Notes: generated by a model not told the origin, from the sequence alone. DNA of 64,000 bases from Pseudohalocynthiibacter aestuariivivens (GCF_011040495.1 NZ_CP049037.1:2542001-2606000), one strand, 5' to 3'; counted from the stretch's first letter, positions 16,532 through 25,941 are shown. Numbers and translations: made by a program.

Positions 16532-17500
16532 TCACAGACATTCCATCATCCGGGCGGCCATTGCGCGCAATAGCGCGGGGTAAAGATCAGCCCCCGGCGT
16601 CTGTTCGGCCCCAATGGGATCCAGCAGAGCGGTGCGCGCATCGGTCCCCTCCATCACCGTCGCAACCAGACCGGGATTGAACTGCGCTTCGGAGAAGACA
16701 CAGAGCGCGCCGGTTTCGGTGATGATATGCCGAATCTCCGCCAATCGTGCCGGGCTAGGCTTGCTGGCATCACTCAGGCTGATTGACCCAGCGGCGGGGA
16801 TAGCAAAATGGCGCTCGAAATATTGGTAGGCATCGTGAAAAACGATGTAGGGTCGGCCCCGCAGCGGGGAGAGTTCAGCGGCGACTTCAGCCGAAACAGT
16901 CTCGATCATCGCCTGCGCGGTTTTCGCGTTCTGTACATAGATCGCAGCGTTCTTCGGGTCATTCTGCACCAATCGAAAGGCGATCAAGTCGATCCATGCA
17001 ATCGCGTTGTGCGGGTCGAGCCAGGCATGTGGATCAACACCCGAATGGTCGTGGTCATCATGGCCATCGTCATCGGCATGATCGCCGTGTTCTTCCTCGT
17101 GATCCTCGTGATCGTCATGGTCCGCATGGGCGTCTTCCATTTCCAGCGACGCTCCTTCACGAAAATGGAATAACTCGGTTGCATCCACGTCCAGCAACGA
17201 CGTGACCTGAGCATCCTCGCCTAAGGTGTTGATGGCATCCAGCATCCACGGTGTCAGAGCAGGGCCCATCCAAAATACCAGATCGGCTTCTTGCAATGCG
17301 CGCGCATCCGAAGGGCGCAACGCGTACCCGTGCGGCGATGCGCCGGGCTGCACGATCAGATCCGGAGTGCCGACACCCTCCATCACCATCGCCACCAGTG
17401 ATTGCACCGGCAGGATGTCGGTTGCCACGCGCGGCGTATCGGCATGGGCGGGCAGCGACATGGCCAGCAATGATGTGACGGCTAGCAGGGATTTGATCAT
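16532..17500 (-). CDS. znuA: Zinc ABC transporter substrate-binding protein
   Basis: The 322-residue protein has a signal peptide (MIKSLLAVTSLLAMSLPAHA) and binds Zn(II) in the periplasm for the ZnuBC importer. Typical ligand regions are GASPHGYALRPSDA near residue 55 and GVDPHAWLDPHN near residue 158. Between them, about residues 122-155, lies a His/Asp/Glu-rich loop with many HD/DH pairs that captures zinc. The gene is divergent from zur, with a palindromic Zur box in the 89-base space between them, and znuC and znuB follow zur on the other side. Confidence 0.94.
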   Translation of the reverse strand: MIKSLLAVTSLLAMSLPAHADTPRVATDILPVQSLVAMVMEGVGTPDLIVQPGASPHGYALRPSDARALQEADLVFWMGPALTPWMLDAINTLGEDAQVTSLLDVDATELFHFREGASLEMEDAHADHDDHEDHEEEHGDHADDDGHDDHDHSGVDPHAWLDPHNAIAWIDLIAFRLVQNDPKNAAIYVQNAKTAQAMIETVSAEVAAELSPLRGRPYIVFHDAYQYFERHFAIPAAGSISLSDASKPSPARLAEIRHIITETGALCVFSEAQFNPGLVATVMEGTDARTALLDPIGAEQTPGADLYPALLRAMAARMMECL

Positions 17501-17539
17501 GGCTGTTCCAATCAGGTAGGGAATTTCGCGGCTTGATAG

Positions 17540-17556
17540 ATGTTATCATATAACAT
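17540..17556. promoter_or_regulatory. Zur box between znuA and zur
   Basis: ATGTTATCATATAACAT is a perfect inverted repeat (ATGTTAT, three-base centre, ATAACAT) and matches the known Zur operator form TGTTATAATATAACA of proteobacteria. It lies 39 bases from the znuA start and 33 bases from the zur start, so zinc-loaded Zur should repress both promoters, including its own and znuCB. Confidence 0.88.
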
Positions 17557-17589
17557 ATCAATAGCAGATCGAAACAAACGGAAACTTGC

Positions 17590-18072
17590 ATGGAACCTGT
17601 CGGTTTTGCCAGCCACGATCACGCTGCCTGCATCACCACGTCATTGGAGGCGGCGGCCGTCCATTGTCGGGCTGCCGGGTTGCAACTCACACCCGTGCGC
17701 CGTCGCGTGCTGGAGATATTATTGCAACGGCACCGCGCGTTGGGCGCTTATGACCTTCTCGACGTGCTACGCGACGAAGGGTTGGGGTCCCAGCCCCCCG
17801 TCGTCTATCGCGCGCTGGATTTCCTTGTGGGCCGTGGCTTCGTACATCGGATCGAACGGCTGAACGCATTTGTGGCCTGCGCGCATCCGGGTGATACACA
17901 TGTGCCTGCCTTCCTGATCTGTCGAAACTGTGCCTCCGTGGCGGAGCTACAGTCCGAACCGGCCAAGGGCGCGCTGGGCCGTACGGCACGTGCCGCCGGG
18001 TTTCAGATCGAACGCACAGTCGTAGAGGCCGAAGGACTATGCCCCAAATGCCAGCCAGAGGTGCAAACATGA
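17590..18072 (+). CDS. zur: Zinc uptake regulator (Fur family)
   Basis: This 160-residue Fur-family repressor has a winged helix at residues 30-85 (LTPVRRRVLEILLQRHRALGAYDLL and PPVVYRALDFLVGRGFVHRI), then an HPGDTHVPAFLICRNC segment and an ending CPKCQ. The CRNC and CPKC pairs form the structural Zn(Cys)4 site usual in Zur. It represses znuA and the zur-znuCB operon when zinc is plentiful. The stop overlaps the znuC start (ATGA), and the Zur box lies just upstream. Confidence 0.93.
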   Translation: MEPVGFASHDHAACITTSLEAAAVHCRAAGLQLTPVRRRVLEILLQRHRALGAYDLLDVLRDEGLGSQPPVVYRALDFLVGRGFVHRIERLNAFVACAHPGDTHVPAFLICRNCASVAELQSEPAKGALGRTARAAGFQIERTVVEAEGLCPKCQPEVQT

Positions 18073-18806
18073 CGCTGTTGACGGCCAGCCACCTGTCCGT
18101 GCGGATGGGCAATACAGAGGTTTTGCACGGCGTCGACCTGAGTATCGAACCGGGAGAGATCGTCACGATTGTCGGCCCAAACGGGTCGGGTAAATCCACG
18201 CTGCTACGCGCAATCATCGGGGCGGTGCCGCTGAGCCATGGCTCGCTGACCGTCCGGTCGGGCCTGCGCATCGGATATGTCCCACAGCGTCTGGAACTGG
18301 ACGCCGCCCTGCCAATGACCGTTTCGCGCTTTCTGGCTCTGCCTCACCGGACATCGCGCAGCGCCATACACGAAGCGCTGCAACGGGCCGGTGCGCCAGA
18401 TCTGGCAGATCGACAGATGGCGCGGCTTTCGGGCGGGCAGTTCCAACGTGTGCTGCTGGCGCGGGCGTTGCTGTCCCAGCCCGAACTGCTGATCCTTGAC
18501 GAGGCCACCCAAGGGCTCGACCAACCGGGGTCAGCTGCCTTTTACGAACGCATCGCAGGCCTGCGCGCCGAAATGGGCTGCGCTGTCCTGATGGTCAGCC
18601 ATGAATTGCATGTCGTCATGGCCGCGTCGGATAGGGTGATTTGCCTCAATGGGCATGTGTGCTGCCACGGCGCGCCCGAGCAGGTCGCCTCGGCCCCTGA
18701 ATACCGCGCCCTGTTCGGGACCGGGACGCATGGCGCGCTGGCCCTCTATCGGCACGAACATGATCATGGCCATGACCACGCACATGCACACGAGACGGCG
18801 CAATGA
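18069..18806 (+). CDS. znuC: Zinc ABC transporter ATPase
   Basis: The 245-residue ATPase has Walker A GPNGSGKSTLLRAI, signature LSGGQFQRVLLARAL, Walker B ELLILDEATQGLD and an H-loop VSHELHVVM. It powers zinc import by ZnuB. The C-terminus is a His-rich tail (HEHDHGHDHAHAHETAQ) that may bind zinc at the cytoplasmic side. The start is ATG 18069, overlapping the zur stop; its own stop overlaps the znuB start, so zur-znuC-znuB are translated as a coupled set under Zur control. Confidence 0.93.
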   Translation: MTLLTASHLSVRMGNTEVLHGVDLSIEPGEIVTIVGPNGSGKSTLLRAIIGAVPLSHGSLTVRSGLRIGYVPQRLELDAALPMTVSRFLALPHRTSRSAIHEALQRAGAPDLADRQMARLSGGQFQRVLLARALLSQPELLILDEATQGLDQPGSAAFYERIAGLRAEMGCAVLMVSHELHVVMAASDRVICLNGHVCCHGAPEQVASAPEYRALFGTGTHGALALYRHEHDHGHDHAHAHETAQ

Positions 18807-19606
18807 ACTGGTTGGATGATTTCATGGTTCGCGCCGCGCTTGCCGGTCTTGGCGTGGCGCTGGCCGCCGCGCCCTTGGGCTGTTTTGTGGTGTGGCGGCG
18901 CATGGCCTATTTCGGGGATGCGGCGGCCCATGCAGCGATCCTTGGCGTCGCGCTCGCGCTTGGGTTTAACCTGTCGATCTTTGTCGGCGTACTGGCGGTG
19001 GCGCTGACAATGGCTGTTGTCGTGTCGGGCCTCAGTGACCGTGGCCACGCGATGGATACGCTGCTGGGCGTCATGGCACATTCGGCACTGGCAATCGGGC
19101 TTGTCGCCGTGTCGGTGCTGGGCGGCGTGCGAATCGACCTGATGAGCTATCTCTTTGGCGACATTCTGGCCGTGGGTCGTGGCGATCTGGTGGTGATCTG
19201 GGGCGGGGCGGGGTTGGTTCTGGCGTTACTCTGGTGGCGCTGGTCGGCCCTGCTGACGGCAACGCTGGGTTCGGATCTGGCCTATGCCGCCGGAATCGAT
19301 CCTAAGCGGGAACAGATGGTACTGACCGTTGCGCTGGCACTGGTCATCGCTGTGGCGATCAAGGTCGTCGGCGCTCTGTTGATCAGCTCCTTGCTGATCA
19401 TCCCTGCCGCCGCCGCACGGCATTTTGCTGCCACGCCAGAACGCATGGCAATGCTGGCGATGGGCATCGGCGGGTTGTCCGCATTGGGCGGTCTGGCGGT
19501 CGCCTATCGCTATGACACGCCGACAGGTCCGACGATTGTCTGTGTCGCGGCGGCCATCTTTGCCACGTCGAGCGTTGCCGGACTGTTGCGTGGCGCCCGC
19601 AGTTGA
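18803..19606 (+). CDS. znuB: Zinc ABC transporter permease
   Basis: The 267-residue integral membrane protein has about eight hydrophobic segments and the ABC-3 family pattern: GCFVVWRRMAYFGDAAAHAA near residue 26, AHSALAIGLVAVSVLGG near residue 93, and SSLLIIPAAAARHFA in the second half. It is the channel of the ZnuABC zinc importer. It ends 32 bases before the convergent RND pump gene; no terminator is clear there. Confidence 0.93.
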   Translation: MNWLDDFMVRAALAGLGVALAAAPLGCFVVWRRMAYFGDAAAHAAILGVALALGFNLSIFVGVLAVALTMAVVVSGLSDRGHAMDTLLGVMAHSALAIGLVAVSVLGGVRIDLMSYLFGDILAVGRGDLVVIWGGAGLVLALLWWRWSALLTATLGSDLAYAAGIDPKREQMVLTVALALVIAVAIKVVGALLISSLLIIPAAAARHFAATPERMAMLAMGIGGLSALGGLAVAYRYDTPTGPTIVCVAAAIFATSSVAGLLRGARS

Positions 19607-19638
19607 CGGAGTCAGCCTGCACGACAGAACCGGGGCAC

Positions 19639-22600
19639 TCAGGCCGGGGTCGGATCTGCCGCCTTCTCTGCCCGCTCTGAACGGGCAAAGAAGAGATAGT
19701 AGAACACGGGCGCTGCGATCAATGTCAGGATTGACGCAAAGGCCAGTCCGCCCATGATCGTCACCGCCATCGAGACAAAGAACGCATCCCACAAGAGCGG
19801 AGCCATACCCAGGATCGTCGTCGCCGCCGCCAGCATCACCGGGCGCAGGCGCGAAGTGCAGGCCGTCACAATCGCCTCGTATAGCGCAACCCCCTCACCA
19901 CGTACGATGTCGATTTCTTCAACCAGAACGATCCCGTTCTTCAACAACATGCCTGACAAGCTCAATAACCCCAACAGCGCCGTAAAGGTGAACGGCAATC
20001 CGGTCCCGAGCAGCCCGATCACCACGCCACAGACCGACATCGGCACCAAAAGCCAGATAATCAGCGGCTGACGCAAAGCGTTGAACAGCAGGATCGAAAT
20101 CAGGACCATGATCAGAATGCTCAGCGGCAGTTGCTTGCCGAGGCTGGCATTAGCATCACCGGCACTTTCGAACTCGCCGCCCCATTCCATCTTGTAGCCC
20201 AGTGGGATCGGCATATCCTCGATGGCGGCGCGTATCTCGGTATGCACTTCGGCGGCGGTTTTGTCCGCAGGCACGTCGGCCCCGACCGTCAAGGTCAACA
20301 GCCGGTCCCGCCGATGCACCAGCGTATTCTGTACCTCGACCTCGTAACCATCTGTGACCTGCCCGATGGGAACAAAACTGTTGGAGACAGTTGAGAATAC
20401 GACCTGATCACCCAACCCCAGCCCGTTATCCTTGGGCAAGCGCACGACGATCGGGATCAGCCGATCGTCCTCGCGGTAGACGCCGGCGCTGATTCCGTCC
20501 GTGGCAAAACGCAACGTGGTCGCCACATCATCGCGGGTGATACCGGCCGTCTGTGCCCGGTCTGTCGCATAGACCGGTTTCAGGACCAACTCCTGCTCGC
20601 GCCAATCCGTGCGAATATCTATCAGATTATCTGACGCAGAGAGCATCCGTTCCATTGCCGCTTCACCCAGTTGCCGCAGCACAGCGGGGTCGCTGCCAGA
20701 AAAGCGTGCCTCGATCGGTTGTCCGCCACCGGGACCAAAGACCAGCCGCGCAGTGCGGAACTCCGCCTCGGGAAAGGTGCCGCGTCCATAGGCATCCAGC
20801 GCCGCGCGCAAAGGCGGAATGTCGGCGATCGTTTCGGTTCGGATGATCAGGTGGCCATAGCTCGGGTTTGGCTTTTCCGCGGAATAGGTCAACAGGAAGC
20901 GGGTCGCACCCTGTCCGACGAAACTGGCGACAGACACAACATCGTCGCGCGCCAACAACCACTCTTCGACCTGTGCCAGATCGGCCGAAGTGCGGTCAAT
21001 ATCTGTACCCTGCGGCAGCTTGTAATGCGCATAAAAGAGCGGTGTGTTCGAATTCGGGAAAAACTGTTGTTTAATCTGCCCGAACCCCATGAAGCTGAGA
21101 ACAGTCACAGCCACCAGTGCCACGACCACCAGCCAGCGCACCCTTAGCGCGCCGCGCAGCACGCTGCCATAGGCGCGGAACATCCAGCCGCCATAGGCAT
21201 CATCCTCGCCGCCTTTGCCCTGACGAAAGAAGTAGTGCCCCAACAGCGGTGTTGCCGTCAGCGCCAGCACCCAGCTCAGCAACAGCGAAATGCCGATCAC
21301 CGCAAAGAGCGAGAACAGAAACTCGCCCGTTGCATCCGGGCTGAGGCCGATACCAGCAAACGCCATGATGCCAATCACCGTCGCGCCCAGCAGCGGTGTC
21401 TGCGTCTTGCTCGCCACCTCGTCTGCCGCATCCCGAGAAGACTTGCCGCGCCGCATCGCGATTTGCATGCTCTCGGCCACAACGATGGCGTTATCCACCA
21501 GCATACCCATCGCGATAACCAGCGCACCCAATGAAATGCGCTCCATCTCGATCGAAAAAATCGCCATGAAAAACAGTGTACCCACCACGGTCAGCAACAG
21601 CGTGCCACCGACGACGACCGCTGCGCGCCACCCCATAAAGAGCGCCAGAACCACGACCACAATGGCCACGGACATTGCCAGATTGACCAGAAACGCGCTG
21701 GATGCCTCATCGACGACCACATGCTGCTGATAGATCGGATGCAGACTGACACCGGCCGGGATTTCCCCATCGAGCGCGGCCAGTCTCGCATCCACACGAT
21801 CACCGACATCGACGATGTTCTCGCTGGCCAACCCGGCAATCCCGAGGGTGAACGCCTCGGCCCCGTTGAAACGTACGATCAGACCGGGGTCGTCCTTGCG
21901 TCCCCGGCTGACAGCGGCCACATCGGTCAGGTTGATCACCTCGCCGCCGACGCCCACGCTTAGACCGGCAATTGCCGTCACGCTATCCGATCCATCGGGG
22001 GCCTGAATGCGCGTATCGCCCAGTGATCCTGCGGGCACGACGGAATCTGCGGTGGCAATCGCATTTACAAACGCTTGTGGCGAAATCCCCTGATTGGTGC
22101 CCAAACCCGGATCCGGCTCGACGAAAACCGCCTCGTCCGCCAGCCCGCTGACATCCACATCTGCCACGCCGTCGACCGCCAGCAATTCGCGACGCAGGAA
22201 GGTGGAGAGCTCATAGCGTTCCGCATCGCTGTAGCCGTCGGCGATGACCGCATAGTAGATGCCGAACACGTCACCAAAGCTGTCATTCACCAGCGGGTCC
22301 GTGACCCCATCCGGCAGGTTACGCGCCGCATCGCGAATACGCGCCCGCAGTTTGGTCCAGATCGCAGGTAATTCGGGTCCGTCAATCGTTGGCTTGATTT
22401 CAACTTCGATCAACGACAGGCCGGGCTGGTTGACCGATGTGATCTTGTCGACCTCGCCCATTTTCTGAATCGCGGATTCCAATGGTTCGCTCACTTCGCG
22501 CGCAACCTGTTCGGCAGAGGCGCCGGGGTATTGCGTCGAAATAGCCGCGACCTTGATGGTAAACGCCGGATCCTCCAGCCGCCCGAGGTTCAGATAGCCC

Positions 22601-22680
22601 CAGATGCCGCCCAGAAGACAGCCCAACATCAGCAACCATGTCAGCAGTGATTTATCAATCGACGCGCGTGCAACAGTCAT
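19639..22680 (-). CDS. RND efflux transporter, inner membrane pump
   Basis: The 1013-residue protein has the AcrB/MexF family plan: a first membrane helix (LLTWLLMLGCLLGGIWGYLN), a large periplasmic loop with TQYPGASAEQVAREVSEPLE, a block of helices around residues 330-530 including GALVIAMGMLVDNAIVVAES, which holds the proton-relay Asp, then a second periplasmic loop and second helical block. It exports drugs, lipophilic compounds or metabolites using the proton gradient. The start chosen, ATG 22680, is 10 bases after the stop of the membrane fusion protein gene; the frame stays open 25 codons further upstream but there overlaps that gene. No outer membrane channel gene is adjacent, so it probably shares one encoded elsewhere. 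Confidence 0.9.
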   Translation of the reverse strand: MTVARASIDKSLLTWLLMLGCLLGGIWGYLNLGRLEDPAFTIKVAAISTQYPGASAEQVAREVSEPLESAIQKMGEVDKITSVNQPGLSLIEVEIKPTIDGPELPAIWTKLRARIRDAARNLPDGVTDPLVNDSFGDVFGIYYAVIADGYSDAERYELSTFLRRELLAVDGVADVDVSGLADEAVFVEPDPGLGTNQGISPQAFVNAIATADSVVPAGSLGDTRIQAPDGSDSVTAIAGLSVGVGGEVINLTDVAAVSRGRKDDPGLIVRFNGAEAFTLGIAGLASENIVDVGDRVDARLAALDGEIPAGVSLHPIYQQHVVVDEASSAFLVNLAMSVAIVVVVLALFMGWRAAVVVGGTLLLTVVGTLFFMAIFSIEMERISLGALVIAMGMLVDNAIVVAESMQIAMRRGKSSRDAADEVASKTQTPLLGATVIGIMAFAGIGLSPDATGEFLFSLFAVIGISLLLSWVLALTATPLLGHYFFRQGKGGEDDAYGGWMFRAYGSVLRGALRVRWLVVVALVAVTVLSFMGFGQIKQQFFPNSNTPLFYAHYKLPQGTDIDRTSADLAQVEEWLLARDDVVSVASFVGQGATRFLLTYSAEKPNPSYGHLIIRTETIADIPPLRAALDAYGRGTFPEAEFRTARLVFGPGGGQPIEARFSGSDPAVLRQLGEAAMERMLSASDNLIDIRTDWREQELVLKPVYATDRAQTAGITRDDVATTLRFATDGISAGVYREDDRLIPIVVRLPKDNGLGLGDQVVFSTVSNSFVPIGQVTDGYEVEVQNTLVHRRDRLLTLTVGADVPADKTAAEVHTEIRAAIEDMPIPLGYKMEWGGEFESAGDANASLGKQLPLSILIMVLISILLFNALRQPLIIWLLVPMSVCGVVIGLLGTGLPFTFTALLGLLSLSGMLLKNGIVLVEEIDIVRGEGVALYEAIVTACTSRLRPVMLAAATTILGMAPLLWDAFFVSMAVTIMGGLAFASILTLIAAPVFYYLFFARSERAEKAADPTPA

Positions 22681-22690
22681 CGTGCGGTCC

Positions 22691-23743
22691 TCAGTTCGGG
22701 AAACCGGAGAAGCGACGTACACGCATCCCGTCGTCCAGCGTGTTGACGCCGGCAACGACGATTTCCGTGCCCGGCTCTACGCCCGTGACCATGAATTTTC
22801 CGTTCGGTCCGGCCGAGATGGTGACAGCGATCCGCGACAGCGTTCCAGTATCATCCTCACCGGGCAAAAACGCCAGAACCGACGTCGCACCATCAGCGGC
22901 CGTGGCGACGGCAGTGGCGGGCACGAAAACACCCGTTTCACCAGAGTTCAGCCGGGCGGTGATGGTCGCAGAGGAACCGGGCAAAATGCGCATTCCCGCA
23001 GGGGGCGGCATGCCAAAGGTCAGTCGGAATGTCTGCCCGATCTCTGATGTTTCGGCATTGAATTCGCGGACCTCCAGCGGAAACTCTTCATCGCTGATTG
23101 GGAATTTGGCGGTCACGGTCACATCGGGGTCCTCGCCAGCACGCTGAAACAGCACTTCGGGCACGTCGATCTCGATGCGCAGCTCGGACATGTCATGCAG
23201 TCGTGCGACGGGTGTGCCGGCATTCACTGTGGTGAAATTGGCGACATCGCGGTTTGCTACCAATGCGTCGAACGGGGCATGCAGAGTCGCGTGTTCCAGC
23301 GCATTTTTGGCATTGGCAACAGCGATACGCGCCAACGCCGCGTCGGTATCTGCATCCTCGCGCCGCACTTGGCTGGCTGAGGCATCGCTCAGTTTTGCCA
23401 GACGTTCCACGGTTCGGTCCGCCTGCTCCTGTTGCAGTTTGGCCTGATCGAACGCCAGTTGAAATGTCTCCAGATCCAACTGTGCGATCAATGCGCCCTT
23501 CGGCACTGTTTCGCCCTCAACCACCGGAATGGTCTCGACCTGACCGGAGACCTGAAACGCCAGATCGACCGTTTGCCGGGCAACAACATGACCAAAGAAC
23601 TTTCGCACGGTCGCGCTTGATCCCGTTTCGACGGTCATCAACTTGACCGGTTTAAGGGTCATTGACGCCTCTGACGTATCCTGTGCCATGGCAGGCAGCG
23701 CAAGCGCGGCACTCATGAGGGTGGGCCAGATCCATCGCGTCAT
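22691..23743 (-). CDS. RND efflux periplasmic adaptor (membrane fusion protein)
   Basis: The 350-residue adaptor links the RND pump to an outer membrane channel. It has a cleavable signal peptide (MTRWIWPTLMSAALALPAMA, not a lipoprotein) and a lipoyl-like half GQVETIPVVEGETVPKGALI. A helical hairpin follows (QAKLQQEQADRTVERLAKLS), then the second lipoyl half NALEHATLHAPFDALVANRD and a beta-barrel domain. The start is ATG 23743 because AGAAGGA lies eight bases upstream; the frame is open far upstream, but that stretch reads like non-protein. It forms one operon with the pump. The divergent IclR gene starts 363 bases away. Confidence 0.9.
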   Translation of the reverse strand: MTRWIWPTLMSAALALPAMAQDTSEASMTLKPVKLMTVETGSSATVRKFFGHVVARQTVDLAFQVSGQVETIPVVEGETVPKGALIAQLDLETFQLAFDQAKLQQEQADRTVERLAKLSDASASQVRREDADTDAALARIAVANAKNALEHATLHAPFDALVANRDVANFTTVNAGTPVARLHDMSELRIEIDVPEVLFQRAGEDPDVTVTAKFPISDEEFPLEVREFNAETSEIGQTFRLTFGMPPPAGMRILPGSSATITARLNSGETGVFVPATAVATAADGATSVLAFLPGEDDTGTLSRIAVTISAGPNGKFMVTGVEPGTEIVVAGVNTLDDGMRVRRFSGFPN

Positions 23744-24106
23744 AAGCGTATTCCTTCTACTGCAATCGTGGTTGCGCCGGCGAAAGCCCGTCGGTGCCCG
23801 CCCTCTTATCCCGCTAGCCGGGCAAAGCAAAGGTTTGGAGCCGTGCATTTCTGAGCAGACTAGTCCTGTCCGCACGCAATATGGCGGTGGCTCTGACATG
23901 TGCAAGTGACGGGATGCAGATGTTAAGCGTTGCGAATATTGCAACCGGCCTGCCGGGCGTTCCCAAATATTGATAGTTACGCTAGACAGAGATTTACCTC
24001 CTCGTTCTCGCGGTGGTTGAATAATCGTGGTGATGGCCGTGGCTATCACCCATTGTGGCCCTGCAACTGTAGTGTCGCGCACCGAAGGAAACAAACTGGG
24101 ACTCCA
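23744..24106. other. 363-base intergenic region between the efflux adaptor gene and the IclR gene
   Basis: No gene is recognised here. The region must hold the promoters of the adaptor-pump operon (minus strand) and of the IclR gene (plus strand). The one structure noted is an inverted repeat GTTGC-N7-GCAAC at 23929-23945, about 160 bases upstream of the IclR start. A frame running through 23930-24106 in phase with the IclR gene gives Trp/His/Arg-rich sequence with no family look and is treated as non-coding. Confidence 0.6.
23929..23945. promoter_or_regulatory. Candidate operator upstream of the IclR gene
   Basis: GTTGCGAATATTGCAAC has perfect 5-bp arms (GTTGC, GCAAC) and an AT-rich centre. 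Its position between a divergent efflux operon and an IclR gene fits autoregulation, but only this one copy is seen. Confidence 0.3.
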
Positions 24107-24895
24107 ATGACCGAAGCCAGCGAAAAAGAAGGCACTATTCCCACCAATCTCCGGTTGCTCATGGTGCTCGAGGAGTTGGCGCGCGCCGGTGTTCCAGTCA
24201 CTCCGACTGAGGTGAATCAGACACTTGGCCTGCCCAAGCCAACGATACATCGCCTCTTTGGAACGTTAGAGAAAGAGGGCTTCATCCAGCGCGAGATTGA
24301 TGGTCGGGGCTATGCGCCAGGCGGACGCCTGCGCCGCCTGTCCACGGATGTTCTGTCCTCCTTGCGTATACGTACCGCACGGATCGCGATTCTGACCCGG
24401 CTCGCCCAAGCCGTCGGAGAGACATGCAACATTGCGCTGCCCGACCGCGAGGGGATGATCTATCTTGAGCGGGTAGAATCGAAATGGCCGCTGCGTATCC
24501 AGCTGCCAGTCGGAACGATGGTGCCGTTCTATTGCACCGCCTCGGGCAAGATGTATCTCAGCCAGCTGGACGAGAAACATCTGCGCAACTACGCGACCAC
24601 TGGTGCACTGGAAGCCCGTACCAATGCCACGATCACCCATCCCGATGCATTGCTGGACGAGGTGCGCGCGATTCGCAAACGCGGCTATGCAACCGACAAT
24701 GCGGAATTCATGGACGGTATGATCGCTGTCGCGGTGCCCATCGTCGAGACAAATGGCAGACTTGTATCAACGCTGTCATTTCATGCGCCTGCCCAACGGC
24801 TGTCACTGTCCGACGCCATCGCATTTGTCCCGCAGCTACAGGATGCGGCGCAAAAACTGTCGAACCTAATCGACGATGGCGACGCGGTAGAGTAG
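24107..24895 (+). CDS. IclR family transcriptional regulator
   Basis: The 262-residue protein has an N-terminal winged helix (residues 14-70: LLMVLEELARAGVPVTPTEV, TLGLPKPTIHRLFGTLEKEG) and a C-terminal GAF-like effector domain. That domain contains GETCNIALPDREGMIYLERV and RLVSTLSFHAPAQR segments typical of IclR proteins. IclR regulators usually control catabolic or efflux genes by sensing a small metabolite. The start is ATG 24107; upstream in-frame codons look non-coding. It ends 12 bases before the convergent RpiR gene. Its targets may be the divergent efflux operon or the catabolic genes from 25942 onward; the sequence does not decide. Confidence 0.88.
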   Translation: MTEASEKEGTIPTNLRLLMVLEELARAGVPVTPTEVNQTLGLPKPTIHRLFGTLEKEGFIQREIDGRGYAPGGRLRRLSTDVLSSLRIRTARIAILTRLAQAVGETCNIALPDREGMIYLERVESKWPLRIQLPVGTMVPFYCTASGKMYLSQLDEKHLRNYATTGALEARTNATITHPDALLDEVRAIRKRGYATDNAEFMDGMIAVAVPIVETNGRLVSTLSFHAPAQRLSLSDAIAFVPQLQDAAQKLSNLIDDGDAVE

Positions 24896-24907
24896 GCGCG
24901 CCACCGG

Positions 24908-25798
24908 CTATTTGCCGAACAAGCGTGCCGCGTCAAAGATTTCGTCCAGCCGCTCATATCGCGCCCGCGTTTCCGGCCAGTTTTCTTCCTGCACGGCGGC
25001 GATCAGCGTCTCCAGCAGCATCATTGTAGAGATGTTGCTGTCCCATGCCGACGGAATCTCGACCCAGCAGTGAAACGTGTGATCGGCCACGGCCGCCACC
25101 GGGCTGGCCCACTGGTCGGTGATCAGGATGACCCGCACGCCGCGCTCTGCCGCCAGTTCCGCCAGCCGCAGCAGGTTCTTCTCGTACCGGCGTACGTCGA
25201 ACATCAGCAGAACGTCACCGGCTTCCATGTCCAGCAGGTAATGCGGCCATGTGGCCGAGGATGACGTCATGTGCGTGATCCGCTGCCGCACAGCCTGAAA
25301 ATGGGTAAATGCGTATTCCGCCAGCGCACGCGTGATCCGGCCACCGACCAGATATAGCCGTCGTTCGGAATCGGCCAGCGCCTGCACCGCCTCGTCAAAC
25401 TGCGCCGTGTCGATGTTGGACAACGTCTGTTCGATGTTGTGGCCGATCGCGGTGACGAACCGGTTCAGCAGATGGGTTTCGGGCACTTCGCTGGCCCAGT
25501 TGGCGCGCCGCTGCGTCGGGCCGGATACCGTCGCCTCTAACTCTTGCAGCAGGGCTTGGTGAAACTGCGGATAGCCTTTGTAGGCCAGCTTTTGCACCAT
25601 GCGGGCGACCGTTGGCGTGGACACATCGGCATTGGCAGCGACAATCGTGATCGAGGCAAGGCCAGCCGCAGGATAGTTGGCCAGCAGCGCATTGGCGAAT
25701 TTGCGTTCCGATTGGGTCAGCGTTCCATAGTGCGCGCGAATTTGCTCGCGTACGGTGCGGCCCGGTTTGGCGGTCTGGGTCTCGGATGACGTGTTCAC
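24908..25798 (-). CDS. MurR/RpiR family transcriptional regulator
   Basis: The 296-residue protein joins an RpiR-type HTH (residues 20-85, with LTQSERKFANALLANYPAAG and a helix around DVSTPTVARMVQKLAYKGYP) to a SIS domain (RRLYLVGGRITRALAEYAFT onwards). RpiR regulators sense phosphosugars or related compounds. The start is uncertain: GTG 25798 keeps the usual short lead before the HTH, while a TTG at 25855 would add 19 residues; neither has a strong ribosome site. The gene is divergent from the N-formylglutamate-amidohydrolase-like gene and the TRAP transporter operon, so it probably regulates them. Confidence 0.83.
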   Translation of the reverse strand: MNTSSETQTAKPGRTVREQIRAHYGTLTQSERKFANALLANYPAAGLASITIVAANADVSTPTVARMVQKLAYKGYPQFHQALLQELEATVSGPTQRRANWASEVPETHLLNRFVTAIGHNIEQTLSNIDTAQFDEAVQALADSERRLYLVGGRITRALAEYAFTHFQAVRQRITHMTSSSATWPHYLLDMEAGDVLLMFDVRRYEKNLLRLAELAAERGVRVILITDQWASPVAAVADHTFHCWVEIPSAWDSNISTMMLLETLIAAVQEENWPETRARYERLDEIFDAARLFGK

Positions 25799-25941
25799 GG
25801 CAATGCGGCCCCACAGCTCCTCTTGAATTGGCACTGGCAATGTTGCGCAGGGCAATCACATGAAATGTCTCTGAAATTATATTGACAGAAAATTGCCATT
25901 GTGAAAACATTTATTCAAAAGCGCCACCCTCGGGGAAATTC

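Noticed and set aside
15720..16583. Plus-strand frame of 287 codons over the LivH-like gene
   Set aside because: Rich in His, Arg and Gln as in antisense of a membrane protein gene; no family match and the LivH gene on the other strand is clear.
16984..17205. Repetitive CATCGTGAT-type DNA around 17040-17150 as a tandem repeat or CRISPR
   Set aside because: It is the coding sequence of the His/Asp-rich loop of ZnuA, not an array with spacers.
23744..24250. N-terminal extension of the efflux adaptor gene
   Set aside because: The extension would overlap the IclR start region and lacks a signal peptide, while ATG 23743 has both a ribosome site and a signal sequence.
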